From Holophagaceae bacterium (lineage in GTDB: Bacteria > Acidobacteriota > Holophagae > Holophagales > Holophagaceae): a DNA stretch of 61,761 nt. Each line of letters starts with the position of its first letter. Position 1 is the stretch's first letter. The position numbers and the translations under genes were made by a program. The DNA is taken from the NCBI GenBank assembly GCA_003165415.1, contig PLUC01000055.1:1-61761 (forward strand), given 5' to 3'. Shown in pieces: positions 46,912 to 56,581 of the stretch. The notes beneath the pieces were generated by a model. The model ran no database searches. It was not told the DNA's origin and was given only the letters and a program-made list of their open reading frames with translations.

Positions 46912-47364
46912 ATGCCCGCAGCTCCGCTCCAACCTGTGACCCTCACCTGCAACACGGACTTGCGGTTCATCGACCTGATCCAGGTCGTGGGGTCGGAACT
47001 CCTCAAGCACATGAACTTCTCCCACGAGGACGGCGAGCGCCTGTGGCTGGCGATCCAGGAAGGCATCGGCAACGCCATGCGCCACGGCAACAAGCTGGAC
47101 AAGCGCAAGACCATCCAGGTGACCTTCACCCCCTTGCCCCAGCGCCTGGAGATCCGCATCCATGACACCGGGCAGGGCGTGGACCTGGACAGCCTGCCCA
47201 ACCCCAACCTGTCGGAAAACCTGCTGAAGCCCTGCGGCCGCGGGGTGTACTTCATGAAGCAGGTGATGGATTCCGTGGTGATGGAGACCACCGGGGAAGG
47301 CAGCACCCTGCTCCTGGTGAAGCAGCGGCGGCACTCCGAAATGATGGCGGAATCCTCCCTCTAA
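46912..47364 (+). CDS. Anti-sigma regulatory factor-type ATP-binding protein (HATPase_c_2)
   Basis: LAIQEGIGNAMRHGNKLDKRKTIQVTF...LEIRIHDTGQGVDLDSLPNP...GRGVYFMKQVMDSV. Confidence 0.85.
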   Translation: MPAAPLQPVTLTCNTDLRFIDLIQVVGSELLKHMNFSHEDGERLWLAIQEGIGNAMRHGNKLDKRKTIQVTFTPLPQRLEIRIHDTGQGVDLDSLPNPNLSENLLKPCGRGVYFMKQVMDSVVMETTGEGSTLLLVKQRRHSEMMAESSL

Positions 47365-47365
47365 C

Positions 47366-48208
47366 CTATCTCGGCCAGGCCAGTCCCATGGCGCCGGCGG
47401 TGATCAGGGCAGCGCCGGCCCACTGGCGCGGGCCGGGGCGCTCACCGATGACCCGGGAGAAGAGCACCGCGAAGACGATGGAGGTGTTGCGCAGGGTGGC
47501 CATGATGCCCGCGCCCTCCAGGGCCAGGGCCTCCAGGTAGAGCAGGAAGCTGGCGGCGCAGAGGGCGCCGGCGACAAGCACCAGGCCCCACTGGCTGGGC
47601 AGGATGCCTTTGAGGCCCCGGCCGCGGCTGGGAGTAATGGCGATCTGGACCGGCAGCGCCACCAGCATGGCCAGGCCGAACAGGCCCACCGGGTGCGCCC
47701 CGTGGGCCAGGGAAACCTTGTAGCAGATGGTGTAGCCGGCGATGCAGACACCCGTGGCGAAGGCCCAGAAGAAGGCCCTGGGGTTCGGGCCCCGCCCGGC
47801 GGCCGTGCCCATCATGGCCAGGCCCAGGCAGACCACGCCCACCGCGACGGCCGACCCCGGATGGAAGCTCTCGCCCATGCACAGGATGGAAACCGGCCAC
47901 ACCAGCAGCATGCCCGTCCCGCGCATCCAGGAATAGCTCCAGCCCAGCGGGGCGGAGCGCAGGGCCCGGGACAGGCCCACGAAATAGCAGCCTTCGCCCA
48001 GTCCCGCCCCCAGGGCCCACAGCAGGGCGGGCAGGCTGGGAAAGACCCGGCCCCGGGTGAAGGGCACCAGGCAGGCCGTGAAGACCACCGACACGCCCAG
48101 GATCCCCAGGGAGGCGGTCTGGATATCCCGGGCCCGTTTCAGCAGGGCGTTCCAGAGGGCGTGGATGCCGGCGGAGGCCAGCACGAGGATCATGGCGAGA
48201 AGGAGCAA
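47366..48208 (-). CDS. EamA/DMT family transporter
   Basis: About 10 hydrophobic segments; LASAGIHALWNALLKRA...LRNTSIVFAVLFSRVIGERPGPRQWAGAALITAGAM. Confidence 0.8.
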   Translation of the reverse strand: MLLLAMILVLASAGIHALWNALLKRARDIQTASLGILGVSVVFTACLVPFTRGRVFPSLPALLWALGAGLGEGCYFVGLSRALRSAPLGWSYSWMRGTGMLLVWPVSILCMGESFHPGSAVAVGVVCLGLAMMGTAAGRGPNPRAFFWAFATGVCIAGYTICYKVSLAHGAHPVGLFGLAMLVALPVQIAITPSRGRGLKGILPSQWGLVLVAGALCAASFLLYLEALALEGAGIMATLRNTSIVFAVLFSRVIGERPGPRQWAGAALITAGAMGLAWPR

Positions 48209-48271
48209 AGCGTGCCCTCACTTCCGCCCAGTATGCCGGTGACGGTCAGAGGAACCTAGCATATGAAATTC

Positions 48272-49087
48272 TCAGTTCCCCAGGTAGGTGAACCAGAACC
48301 GCACCCCCAGTGAGGGGGAGTCGAAACCCTCGGGCAGCCGGGGCAGGGGGTTCGAACGGCGCACCGCCAGGAGCGCGCTCTGGTCCATCAAGCTGTTGCC
48401 GCTGGGGCTCTCCACCCGCTCGCCGTCGATGGAGCCGTCCCGCCTGATGCGGAAGTAGATCTGCACCCGGCCCTGGACCGAGTTCAAGCGGTTCCAGTTG
48501 CCGGTGATCCTGGACTGGATCTGCTGGAGGTACGAAACGTAGGGGAACTCCCCGTCGGTGTCGGAGATCAGGCCGCTGCCGCCCTGGATGCCGGCCGAGG
48601 CCTTGAGCCCGGGGATGGAGGCGCCCAGGCCGATACCGCCGCCGGCGCCCTGGCCCGCGGCGCCGATGACCGGGTTCGTCACGGGGACCTTGCCCTTGGC
48701 GGCCACCGGGGCCTTGCCCAGGCTGTCGGCGTCGGTGCTGGTGCCCTTCAGGGGATGGGAGGCCTTGGTGCCGAATACGTTGGGCGTCGCCGTGTATCCA
48801 GCAGGCTCCTGCCGCTGGGGAGCCACCTCCTCCACCCGGCGCAGGCGCTCGCCCTGCTTGCCCTGCTCCGTGGGGCCGGACCCGCCCAGGGGGCCGGTGT
48901 CGCCGCCGGAGGGGAGGGTCACCCAGGTGACCTTGGGCTCCTCCGGCTTGGGCCCGGTGCGGGGGGCGGCCAGGATCGCCGCCGCCACCAGGCCGTGGAA
49001 ACCGAGGCTCACGGTCAGACAGATGGGCCAGCCCAGGCCCGTCATCCGGGCGCGCTGGCGGAGGAAATCGTAGAGGTCCTGGCTCAT
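48272..49087 (-). CDS. TonB/TolA-like energy transducer
   Basis: Single N-terminal TM; C-terminal YVSYLQQIQSRITGNWNRLNSVQGRVQIYFRIRRDGSIDGERVESPSGNSLMDQSALLAVRRSNPLPRLPEGF. Confidence 0.8.
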   Translation of the reverse strand: MSQDLYDFLRQRARMTGLGWPICLTVSLGFHGLVAAAILAAPRTGPKPEEPKVTWVTLPSGGDTGPLGGSGPTEQGKQGERLRRVEEVAPQRQEPAGYTATPNVFGTKASHPLKGTSTDADSLGKAPVAAKGKVPVTNPVIGAAGQGAGGGIGLGASIPGLKASAGIQGGSGLISDTDGEFPYVSYLQQIQSRITGNWNRLNSVQGRVQIYFRIRRDGSIDGERVESPSGNSLMDQSALLAVRRSNPLPRLPEGFDSPSLGVRFWFTYLGN

Positions 49088-49509
49088 GATGCCGGCGCAG
49101 GCTCGTTGGGCAGCGCCTGGGTGACGAAGCCCACCTGGGTGAACCCGGCCTCGCGGATGTCGTCCACCACGTTGATGACCCGGCCGTAGGGGATGTTCTG
49201 GTCGGCCCGCACCAGCACCGGCCGCTTGCGGCTTTCCGCGGCCCGCTGGCGCAGCCTCGCCTTCAGCGCGCCCTCCTGGACGAACTCCTCCTGGAACTGG
49301 ATCCGCCCGTCCCGCTCAAGGGTCACCACCAGCGCTTCGGACTGCAGGTTCTTGCCGGTCCGGCTCTCCGGCAGGTTCACGTCCACCCCGGTGGTGAGCA
49401 TGGGCGCCGCCACCATGAAGATGATCAGCAGCACCAGCATCACATCGATGAGCGGGGTCATGTTGATGGATGCCATCTGACCGTGGGTGGAACCGGGAGT
49501 GAACGACAT
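49084..49509 (-). CDS. ExbD/TolR family protein
   Basis: ASINMTPLIDVMLVLLIIFMVAAPMLTTGVDVNLPES...PVLVRADQNIPYGRVINVVDDIREAGFTQVGFVTQ. Confidence 0.92.
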   Translation of the reverse strand: MSFTPGSTHGQMASINMTPLIDVMLVLLIIFMVAAPMLTTGVDVNLPESRTGKNLQSEALVVTLERDGRIQFQEEFVQEGALKARLRQRAAESRKRPVLVRADQNIPYGRVINVVDDIREAGFTQVGFVTQALPNEPAPAS

Positions 49510-49569
49510 GATCACCTCGGGGCCAGTTTAGCAGCCCGGCTAGAATGGCTGAAGGAGACCCCGCCACCC

Positions 49570-51801
49570 ATGGTCCGCCTCATCGTCAGCGAGAAACCCA
49601 GCATGGGCCGCGCCATCGCGGCGGCCCTGGGGATCCAGGGCTCGGGGCGCAGCTCCATCCAGGGGCAGGGCGTCATCGTCACCTGGTGCGTGGGCCACCT
49701 GGTGGAGGCGCTGGCGCCCGAAGGCTACGACCCGGCCCTGAAGCAGTGGCGGATGGACTCGATCCCGTTCTTCCCGGAGGTCTTCCGCTACGCGCCCATC
49801 GAGGCCACCCGGGACCAGTACCAGGCGGTGGCGGCGCTCATGAACCGGGCGGATGTTGCCGAGATCATCAACGCCACCGACGCCGGGCGGGAAGGGGAGC
49901 TGATCTTCGACCTGGTCTACCGGCTGGCCGGGGCGGAGAAACCGGTGCTGCGGTTCTGGACCTCCAGCCTCACGGACGAGGCCATCCGCGAGGCCTACGG
50001 CCGCATGAAGCCCGGGGAGAGCTACCGGGGCCTGCGGGACGCGGCCCGGTGCCGACAGGAGGCGGACTGGCTGGTGGGCATCAATTGCACCCGGGCCCAG
50101 ACCCTGGCCCAGCGCCGGGCCGGGGGAGAGGGAGTCTACTCGGTGGGGCGGGTCCAGACCCCCACCCTGGCGCTCATGGTGAACCGGGAACTTGAGATCC
50201 AGAACTTCGTGCCCAAGGACTTCTGGACCCTGTGGGCCCAGTTCCAGGCCGCGGCCGGCAGCTACAAGGGCAAGTGGTTCCGGAAAGAGGGCGACCGCCT
50301 GGACACCGAGGCCGAGGCCAAGGCCCTGGCCGAGGCCCTGGCCGGCAAGCCGGGCCGGGTGGCCTCGGTCAGCGCCCGCACCGAGAAGAAGAAACCCGAG
50401 CTGCTCTACGATCTGACCGCCCTGCAGAAGGAGGCCAACAAGCGCTTCGGGCTCACCGCCGAGCACACCCTGGAGGTGGCCCAGGCGCTCTACGAAGCCA
50501 AGCTCATCAGCTACCCGCGCACCAATTCCCGCTGCCTCACCGAGGCCGACGCGCTGAAGATCCCCGGCTGGATCAAGGCCATCGACCAGGGCCAGCTCAC
50601 GGCCCTGCAGCCATTCGTGGCGGACCTGCGCCGGCGCTGGCCGGTGAAGCTGGACAAGCGCTTCGTCAACGACAAGGAAGTGGAGGACCACACCGCCCTG
50701 GTGCCCACCGAGAGCCCGGCCCGGAGCCTCCAGGGGGACCAGCTGCGCATCTACGAGCTCATCGCCCGGCGCTTCCTGGCCGCCTTCTGGCCGGACCGGG
50801 TCGAGGCCAAGACCACCCTCATCACCCGCATCGAGCAGGAGACCTTCAAGACCACCGGCACGGTGGTGAAGGCCCTGGGCTGGTCGGAAGTGGATCCGCC
50901 CCACGGACGGCCGAAGAAGGTCAAGGAACCGGAAGCCGAGGAGACCGAGGAGGACGAGGATTCCGGGACCCTGCCGGCGGTGGCCAAGGACGAGCGGGTG
51001 GAGACCACCGACCTGGCCGCCAAGGCCGGCCAGACCACGCCGCCCAAGCGCATGAGCGAAGCCGACCTGCTGGGGGCCATGCAGAGCGCCGGCAAGGAGC
51101 TGGACGACGACGCGCTGAAGGGGGCCATGAAGGACTGCGGCCTGGGCACCCCCGCCACCCGGGCCAACATCATCGAGACCCTGCTCAAGCGCAGCTTCGT
51201 GGAGCGCAAGCGCAACATCCTGCAGCCCACCGCCAAGGGCATCGAGCTGGTGCAGAGCATCCGGGCGGAGACCCTGAAGAGCCCGCAGCTCACCGGGGAA
51301 TGGGAGGCGCAGATGGAGCGCATCCGCCGGGGCGAGGCCGGGCGCGCGGCGTTCATGGAGGGCATCCACCGGTTCGTGCGGGAGGTGGTGGAACAGATCA
51401 AGGGTTCGGCGCCACGGGCCGTGCCGCGGGTCTCAGGCCCGGTGGCGGGGCCCTGTCCCCGGTGCGGGGCAGACCTGCGCCTGCGGGACTGGGAGGGCCG
51501 GCACTACGTGAAGTGCTCGGCCTCCGGAGCCGATCCCGAGTGCCGCGTGGCCTACGACACCGACGCCGAGGGCAAGCCGCTGGAACTATGCCGCCTGTGC
51601 CAGGGCCCGGTGCGCACCACCAAAGGCGGGGCCAAGGTCTGCGTGACGTGCGGCAAGTGGGTTGCCGATCTGGACCCGGATCTGCCCGAGGCGGGAGTCT
51701 GCGCCAGCTGCGGGCAGCCCATGCGGCTGATCCCGTCCACCGCGAAGGGGAAGTATTTCCGGCGCTGCGCTCCGTGTGGGGTGATGGTCCAGGCCGATTA
51801 G
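49570..51801 (+). CDS. topB: DNA topoisomerase III (type IA)
   Basis: VRLIVSEKPSMGRAIAAALG; NATDAGREGELIFDLVYRLAG; YSVGRVQTPTLALMVNRE; LISYPRTNSRCLT; C-terminal Cys-rich zinc-binding motifs. Confidence 0.93.
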   Translation: MVRLIVSEKPSMGRAIAAALGIQGSGRSSIQGQGVIVTWCVGHLVEALAPEGYDPALKQWRMDSIPFFPEVFRYAPIEATRDQYQAVAALMNRADVAEIINATDAGREGELIFDLVYRLAGAEKPVLRFWTSSLTDEAIREAYGRMKPGESYRGLRDAARCRQEADWLVGINCTRAQTLAQRRAGGEGVYSVGRVQTPTLALMVNRELEIQNFVPKDFWTLWAQFQAAAGSYKGKWFRKEGDRLDTEAEAKALAEALAGKPGRVASVSARTEKKKPELLYDLTALQKEANKRFGLTAEHTLEVAQALYEAKLISYPRTNSRCLTEADALKIPGWIKAIDQGQLTALQPFVADLRRRWPVKLDKRFVNDKEVEDHTALVPTESPARSLQGDQLRIYELIARRFLAAFWPDRVEAKTTLITRIEQETFKTTGTVVKALGWSEVDPPHGRPKKVKEPEAEETEEDEDSGTLPAVAKDERVETTDLAAKAGQTTPPKRMSEADLLGAMQSAGKELDDDALKGAMKDCGLGTPATRANIIETLLKRSFVERKRNILQPTAKGIELVQSIRAETLKSPQLTGEWEAQMERIRRGEAGRAAFMEGIHRFVREVVEQIKGSAPRAVPRVSGPVAGPCPRCGADLRLRDWEGRHYVKCSASGADPECRVAYDTDAEGKPLELCRLCQGPVRTTKGGAKVCVTCGKWVADLDPDLPEAGVCASCGQPMRLIPSTAKGKYFRRCAPCGVMVQAD

Positions 51802-51908
51802 AACGGGTGCTGCATCCTTGGAGGCCGAAAAGGTAGCTGCTGTCATAAATATTTTGAGCGCGGTTGCCTGGAAGGTCACGCGGTCTCGTTTCGACGGGTT
51901 GGCACGTT

Positions 51909-54545
51909 CTATCCCTTGCGGGGCTTCTGGTTCCGAAGCTCCTGTTCAGCTTTGGACCAGTCCTGGGCATCTTGACCGTTGCTTCGGCCGCGCTGCTCAT
52001 AAAGTTCATAGGCGCGTTTGGCAATCTGCGGGGTCAAATCCATGTGCTTCTCGGCCACGGACTCGGGAACGCGCCATTTGATCATGCCGACCTTCAAGGC
52101 GTCGTTCACCCCGAGGCAGGCCACCATCGCGTAACCGAAAATCGCCAATGGCTGCCACCAGGGAAGGGCCACCAGGTCTGGAATTCCCACCAGGGTCAGG
52201 ATCGTCCCGATCAAAGCATCTGCGCCCAAGGCTGACATGAGGGTCTTGCTGGGTGTTGTCCGCCAGAACCAACTGCGTTCCCGCGCGGATACCACGGAGA
52301 ACACGGCAAAATAGAGCATCATCAGGAAACAGAATGTGCAGAGGGCCGGGTCTGCCGTTGCGAGACCGAACCGAGACCAGGCGATCCACAAGAAGAGCAG
52401 CGCCTCCACCACCATCAATACTCCCAGGACAATCGACACCGTGATGTAACCTCCGATATTCCAGGTCTCCGGGCTCTTGGAGGATCTAACGTTATCGGTG
52501 GCGAGGGCGATCTTCGCGAAGTCGGTCATGAAGACCAGCAGCAGCATGGCAAAGGCGGAAACGACGAATTTTCCGGTGACCACATAGGCGATGGCGACAA
52601 AGGCGGCCTTCAGGATCGTCCGGCTTATTTTGTTGATGATCCAGGTCAAAATGCGCTGGTAGATTGAGCGCCCTTGCTTTACCAGTGCCACGATGTTGGT
52701 CAGCCCTGGCTCGGTCAGGACCACACTGGCCGCGCCCTTGGCCACATCCGTGGCGGTGCTGACGGCGATGCCGACCTCCGCCTGGCGCAAGGCTGGCGCA
52801 TCGTTGACTCCATCACCGGTCATGCCGGTCACGTGCCCCGCCGCTTGCATATTCTTCACAACAAGGTACTTGTCCTCCGGGTAGACCTCAGCGAAACCAT
52901 CCACCCCGGCAAACAATTCAGCCTTTCCGTCGCCGGCCCCGGTGCCGGCCGCTTTTAGTTCTGCCACGGGCCGGATGTTGGGTAGACCGACTTCCTTCGC
53001 TATTTCGCTCGCCACGGCCAAGCTGTCACCGGTAAGCATTTTCACTGAGACGCCCAGGCCCTGGAGTGTGGCGATGAGCTGCTTGGCATCCGGCCGGGGA
53101 GGATCATACAGGGTGATCAGGCCGACCATGGCGAGTTTGCCTTGTTCGGGACCTCGCGCTACCGCCAGCGCCCGATAGCCTTTCAGCCCGGAATCGCTGA
53201 CCTGGGCTTCCAGCGCCTGGATGGCGGGGGGCTCAAGTCCACAAGCTTCGGCAATCGTTTTCACCGCGCCCTTCATCACCCGCAGGCGTTCGCCGTTCTG
53301 CTCGATAACAGCTTCGGTCCTGCGGGTTTTCGCGTCGAACGGCGTGAAGGAAATGGGAGTGATGGCGGGCACACCATCGAAGATATGCCGGTCTTTTGCC
53401 CCGGCGAGGAAGGCCAGGTCGATCGGATCCTGGTTGGCCTCCTGGGATGCGAGGGCTCCTGCGAACAGCACGTCGGCTTCACTCGCGGGCGCTATGGGGA
53501 TAACGCCGGTCACGGCAAGCTGATTCATCGTGATCGTACCCGTCTTGTCCGCACAAAGCATGTCCATTGTCGCGGCATCCTCTGCTGCGCTGAGGCGGGT
53601 GACCAGGACCCCCAGCTTGGCAAGTTCCTTGGACCCAACGGCCATGCTTACGGTGAACATGACTGGCAGGGCGACAGGCACCGCACTCATCAACAGGACG
53701 AGCATGAGTGAGACCATATCAATAAGAGGCGTACCGCGGATGAGCGACAACGCGACGACCAGACCGATCATCGCGGCGACGATCACCAAGAGCCAACGGA
53801 CCACTTTGGCAACCACCGCTTCGATATGGAGTTTTGGCCGCGCCGACTGCACCAGTTCCGTGGTGCGGCCAAAAAAGGTCTGTGCCCCGGTGAGCATGAC
53901 CACACTGTTACCTTCTCCCCGCCGGACGATGGAACCCGATGAGAGGACGTCGCCAATCGCCTTGTCGGAATCCTTGGATTCCCCAGTGAGCGCCGACTGG
54001 TCGATACTCAGCGCGCTGGTGAGGAGCTTAATGTCCGCAGGAATGATGTCGCCCATGCGCACGCGGATGATATCGCCGGGGACCAGTTCCCTGGCCGGGA
54101 TGGCCTGCCATTTTGCCTCGCGCAGGACCCGCGCGGTGACCTGGATGCGCTTTCTCAGTGCCTCGACCACACCGGCGGCCCGGCGTTCCTGGGCGAAGCT
54201 CAGAACGGCGTTGACGACCAGCAGCGCACCCACCACCACCAAGTCCGGGTATTTACCAAGGAAGGCCGACAGGATCATGATCAGCTCAAGCATCCACGCC
54301 GACAGGCCCCAAAATTTCCCGAGAAATTTAAGGACCGGGTGCCCTTTCTGCCTGACCACTTCATTGTAGCCATGGGCTTTTCGGCGGACCTCCACCTCGG
54401 CAGGAGCGAGACCTTTATCTGGGTCCACTTTGAGGGTCGCTAGGGTATCCGGTACCGAGGCGGTCGCGATGTCGGGTGGCTTTCCGGTTGCTTCCTTCGG
54501 CGGCGGGATATCCTTGTCAGGTTTCCCTGGAACTTTTGGCATCAT
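51909..54545 (-). CDS. Plasma-membrane H+-type P-type ATPase (P3A-like)
   Basis: ALTGESKDSDKAIGDVLSSGSIVRRGEG; phosphorylation motif CADKTGTITMNQL; MTGDGVNDAPALRQAEVGIAVSTATDVAKGAASVVLTEPGL. Confidence 0.93.
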   Translation of the reverse strand: MMPKVPGKPDKDIPPPKEATGKPPDIATASVPDTLATLKVDPDKGLAPAEVEVRRKAHGYNEVVRQKGHPVLKFLGKFWGLSAWMLELIMILSAFLGKYPDLVVVGALLVVNAVLSFAQERRAAGVVEALRKRIQVTARVLREAKWQAIPARELVPGDIIRVRMGDIIPADIKLLTSALSIDQSALTGESKDSDKAIGDVLSSGSIVRRGEGNSVVMLTGAQTFFGRTTELVQSARPKLHIEAVVAKVVRWLLVIVAAMIGLVVALSLIRGTPLIDMVSLMLVLLMSAVPVALPVMFTVSMAVGSKELAKLGVLVTRLSAAEDAATMDMLCADKTGTITMNQLAVTGVIPIAPASEADVLFAGALASQEANQDPIDLAFLAGAKDRHIFDGVPAITPISFTPFDAKTRRTEAVIEQNGERLRVMKGAVKTIAEACGLEPPAIQALEAQVSDSGLKGYRALAVARGPEQGKLAMVGLITLYDPPRPDAKQLIATLQGLGVSVKMLTGDSLAVASEIAKEVGLPNIRPVAELKAAGTGAGDGKAELFAGVDGFAEVYPEDKYLVVKNMQAAGHVTGMTGDGVNDAPALRQAEVGIAVSTATDVAKGAASVVLTEPGLTNIVALVKQGRSIYQRILTWIINKISRTILKAAFVAIAYVVTGKFVVSAFAMLLLVFMTDFAKIALATDNVRSSKSPETWNIGGYITVSIVLGVLMVVEALLFLWIAWSRFGLATADPALCTFCFLMMLYFAVFSVVSARERSWFWRTTPSKTLMSALGADALIGTILTLVGIPDLVALPWWQPLAIFGYAMVACLGVNDALKVGMIKWRVPESVAEKHMDLTPQIAKRAYELYEQRGRSNGQDAQDWSKAEQELRNQKPRKG

Positions 54546-54810
54546 TTCTACCCCCGATGCGTGCTCGCCGGTCGCGCGATGACCTCAGTTGGAACCCCGT
54601 CGAGCAGGCTTTTCATGCCTTGCAAGGACCCTGGCAAGAACAAGGATTTTAAAAATAAACGTATTTGAATAAATTTATCAATTTTTTCCATGCAACCCTT
54701 TCCAGCGCATCGCAATTCTAGCTCAAACATGCGGGCTTTAAATTCTTATGTGGCGAAATTGTATCAGCCAGGCTCAGTGACCCGTTCAGAATGGTCCCGG
54801 CTACACAAGG

Positions 54811-54844
54811 GAACCCTGCGGAGCATTGGCTTCTCACAGGGTTC
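54811..54844. other. Imperfect inverted repeat in AT-rich intergenic region
   Basis: GAACCCTG (54811-54818) pairs with CAGGGTTC (54837-54844). Confidence 0.4.
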
Positions 54845-54894
54845 TACAAAGGGAACGTTCGGTGAATCTGGATAGTGGAGTGGGCCTGTCTGCC

Positions 54895-55734
54895 TCACTC
54901 CTCAGGGAAATCCGCCCCTTCCGTGACCTCGGCCCAGGTGTCGAAATCCTTCTGCACCGCGGCCAGCTTGATCCGGGCCATCTTCATGGCGGCCTTGCCG
55001 AGCAGGAGACGCAGCGGCGGCTCGGGGGCCTCCACGGCCTGGACGATGGCCCTGGCGGCCCGCACGGGATCCCCGTGCTGCCGGCCGCTGGCGCCACGGA
55101 TCATCCTGGCCCGGGCGCCGGCGGTGTCCTGGTAGTCGGGGAGGGTTTCCGGCGCTTCGCTGGCCGACCGTCCGGCCCAGTCGGTGCGGAAGGGGCCCGG
55201 CTCCACCAGCAGCACCTTGATCCCCAGCGGGGCCACTTCCTGGGACAGGGCCTCGGAAAGGGCCTCTACCGCGAACTTGGTGGCGTTGTAGAAGCTGATG
55301 GCGGGGTAGGCGGCGATCCCGGCGATGGAGGAGATGTTGACGATGGTGCCCGAACGCTGTTTGCGCAGCAGCGGCAGCACCGCGCGGGTGGTCTCGGCGA
55401 GGCCCCAGACGTTGACCTCGAACATATAGCGCACCTTGTCCTGCTCGCTCTCCTCGAACGAGCCGAAGTAGCCGATGCCGGCGTTGTTCACCAGGACGTC
55501 GATGGTGCCGAACCGGGCCACGGCGGCGGCGACCGCCGCGGCGATCTGCCCGGGATCGGTCACGTCCAGCGGCAGCGCCAGGGCCAGGTCTGGATGGGCC
55601 ACGGCGAGGTACTGGATCTGCTCCGGATTGCGCGCAGTGAGGACCGTGGGATGGCCCAGGGAGAGGGTGAGCTCAGCCAGGGCCCGGCCGAAACCGGTGG
55701 AGCAGCCGGTGATGAACCAGACTTTTCTTGCCAT
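54895..55734 (-). CDS. SDR family oxidoreductase
   Basis: VWFITGCSTGFGRALAELTLS; LVNNAGIGYFGSFEE; YNATKFAVEALSEALSQE. Confidence 0.92.
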   Translation of the reverse strand: MARKVWFITGCSTGFGRALAELTLSLGHPTVLTARNPEQIQYLAVAHPDLALALPLDVTDPGQIAAAVAAAVARFGTIDVLVNNAGIGYFGSFEESEQDKVRYMFEVNVWGLAETTRAVLPLLRKQRSGTIVNISSIAGIAAYPAISFYNATKFAVEALSEALSQEVAPLGIKVLLVEPGPFRTDWAGRSASEAPETLPDYQDTAGARARMIRGASGRQHGDPVRAARAIVQAVEAPEPPLRLLLGKAAMKMARIKLAAVQKDFDTWAEVTEGADFPEE

Positions 55735-55743
55735 GTCGTTCTC

Positions 55744-56523
55744 CTAGACTTCAGGCTTGAGGCTGATGCGGTCTATGAGCCGGAGCAGCTCCACCGGGAG
55801 CGGGAACACGATGGTGCTGTTCTTCTCCACGGCGATCTCGGCGAGGGTCTGCAGGTAGCGCATCTGGATGGCCACCGGGTTCTGGCTGATCTTGTTGGCG
55901 GCTTCCAGCAGCTGCTGGGAGGCCAACAGCTCGCCTTCGGCGGCGATGACCTTGGCCCGCTTCTCGCGCTCGGCCTCGGCCTGCTTGCCCATGGCCCGCT
56001 GGATCTGCTCGGGCAGGTCCACCGACTTCAGCTCCACGCTGGTCACTTCCACGCCCCAGGGCTCGGTGGAGGTGTCGATGATCTCCCGCAGGCGGATGCT
56101 CAGCTTCTCGCGTTCGGCCAGGAGCTCGTCCAGGCTCACTTCGCCCAGGACGGAGCGCAGGGTGGTCTGGGCGATCTGGCTGGTGGCGTAGTAGTAGTTC
56201 TCCACGCCGAGGATGGCCTGCTGGGCGTTCAGCACCCGGAAATAGACCACGGCGCTCACTTTGAGGCTCACGTTGTCGCGGGTGATGATGTCCTGGCTGG
56301 GGACATCCAGCACCACGGTGCGCAGGCTCACCACCACGGCCCGCTGGAACGGCCGCAGGACGAAGATGAGGCCCGGGCCCTTGGGCACCTGGCCGACCTT
56401 GCCCAGGGTGAAGATCACCGCCCGCTCGTACTCGTTCACCACCCGGATACAGGCGGCGAGCCAGATGATCACGACGATGATGATCGGACCGATGCAGCCC
56501 AGACCCGCGATCAGTTCTTGCAT
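55744..56523 (-). CDS. Slipin / SPFH-domain (stomatin-like) protein
   Basis: RVVNEYERAVIFTLGKVGQVPKGPGLIFVLRPFQRAVVVSLRTVVLDVPSQDIITRDNVSLKVSAVVYFRV. Confidence 0.93.
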   Translation of the reverse strand: MQELIAGLGCIGPIIIVVIIWLAACIRVVNEYERAVIFTLGKVGQVPKGPGLIFVLRPFQRAVVVSLRTVVLDVPSQDIITRDNVSLKVSAVVYFRVLNAQQAILGVENYYYATSQIAQTTLRSVLGEVSLDELLAEREKLSIRLREIIDTSTEPWGVEVTSVELKSVDLPEQIQRAMGKQAEAEREKRAKVIAAEGELLASQQLLEAANKISQNPVAIQMRYLQTLAEIAVEKNSTIVFPLPVELLRLIDRISLKPEV

Positions 56524-56581
56524 GAGGATCTCCTATGGATGTCTGGGCCATTCTCGCACGTTGTTGCAAAATCCAGTGAGA

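Noticed and set aside
44700-47165. 821-aa plus-strand ORF opposite ispH-ubiA and neighbours
   Set aside because: Spans several minus-strand genes, with biased composition and no domain; a GC-driven open frame.
54548-54730. 60-aa minus-strand ORF upstream of the P-type ATPase
   Set aside because: No recognisable domain, AT-rich non-coding-like context; more likely leader/promoter sequence.
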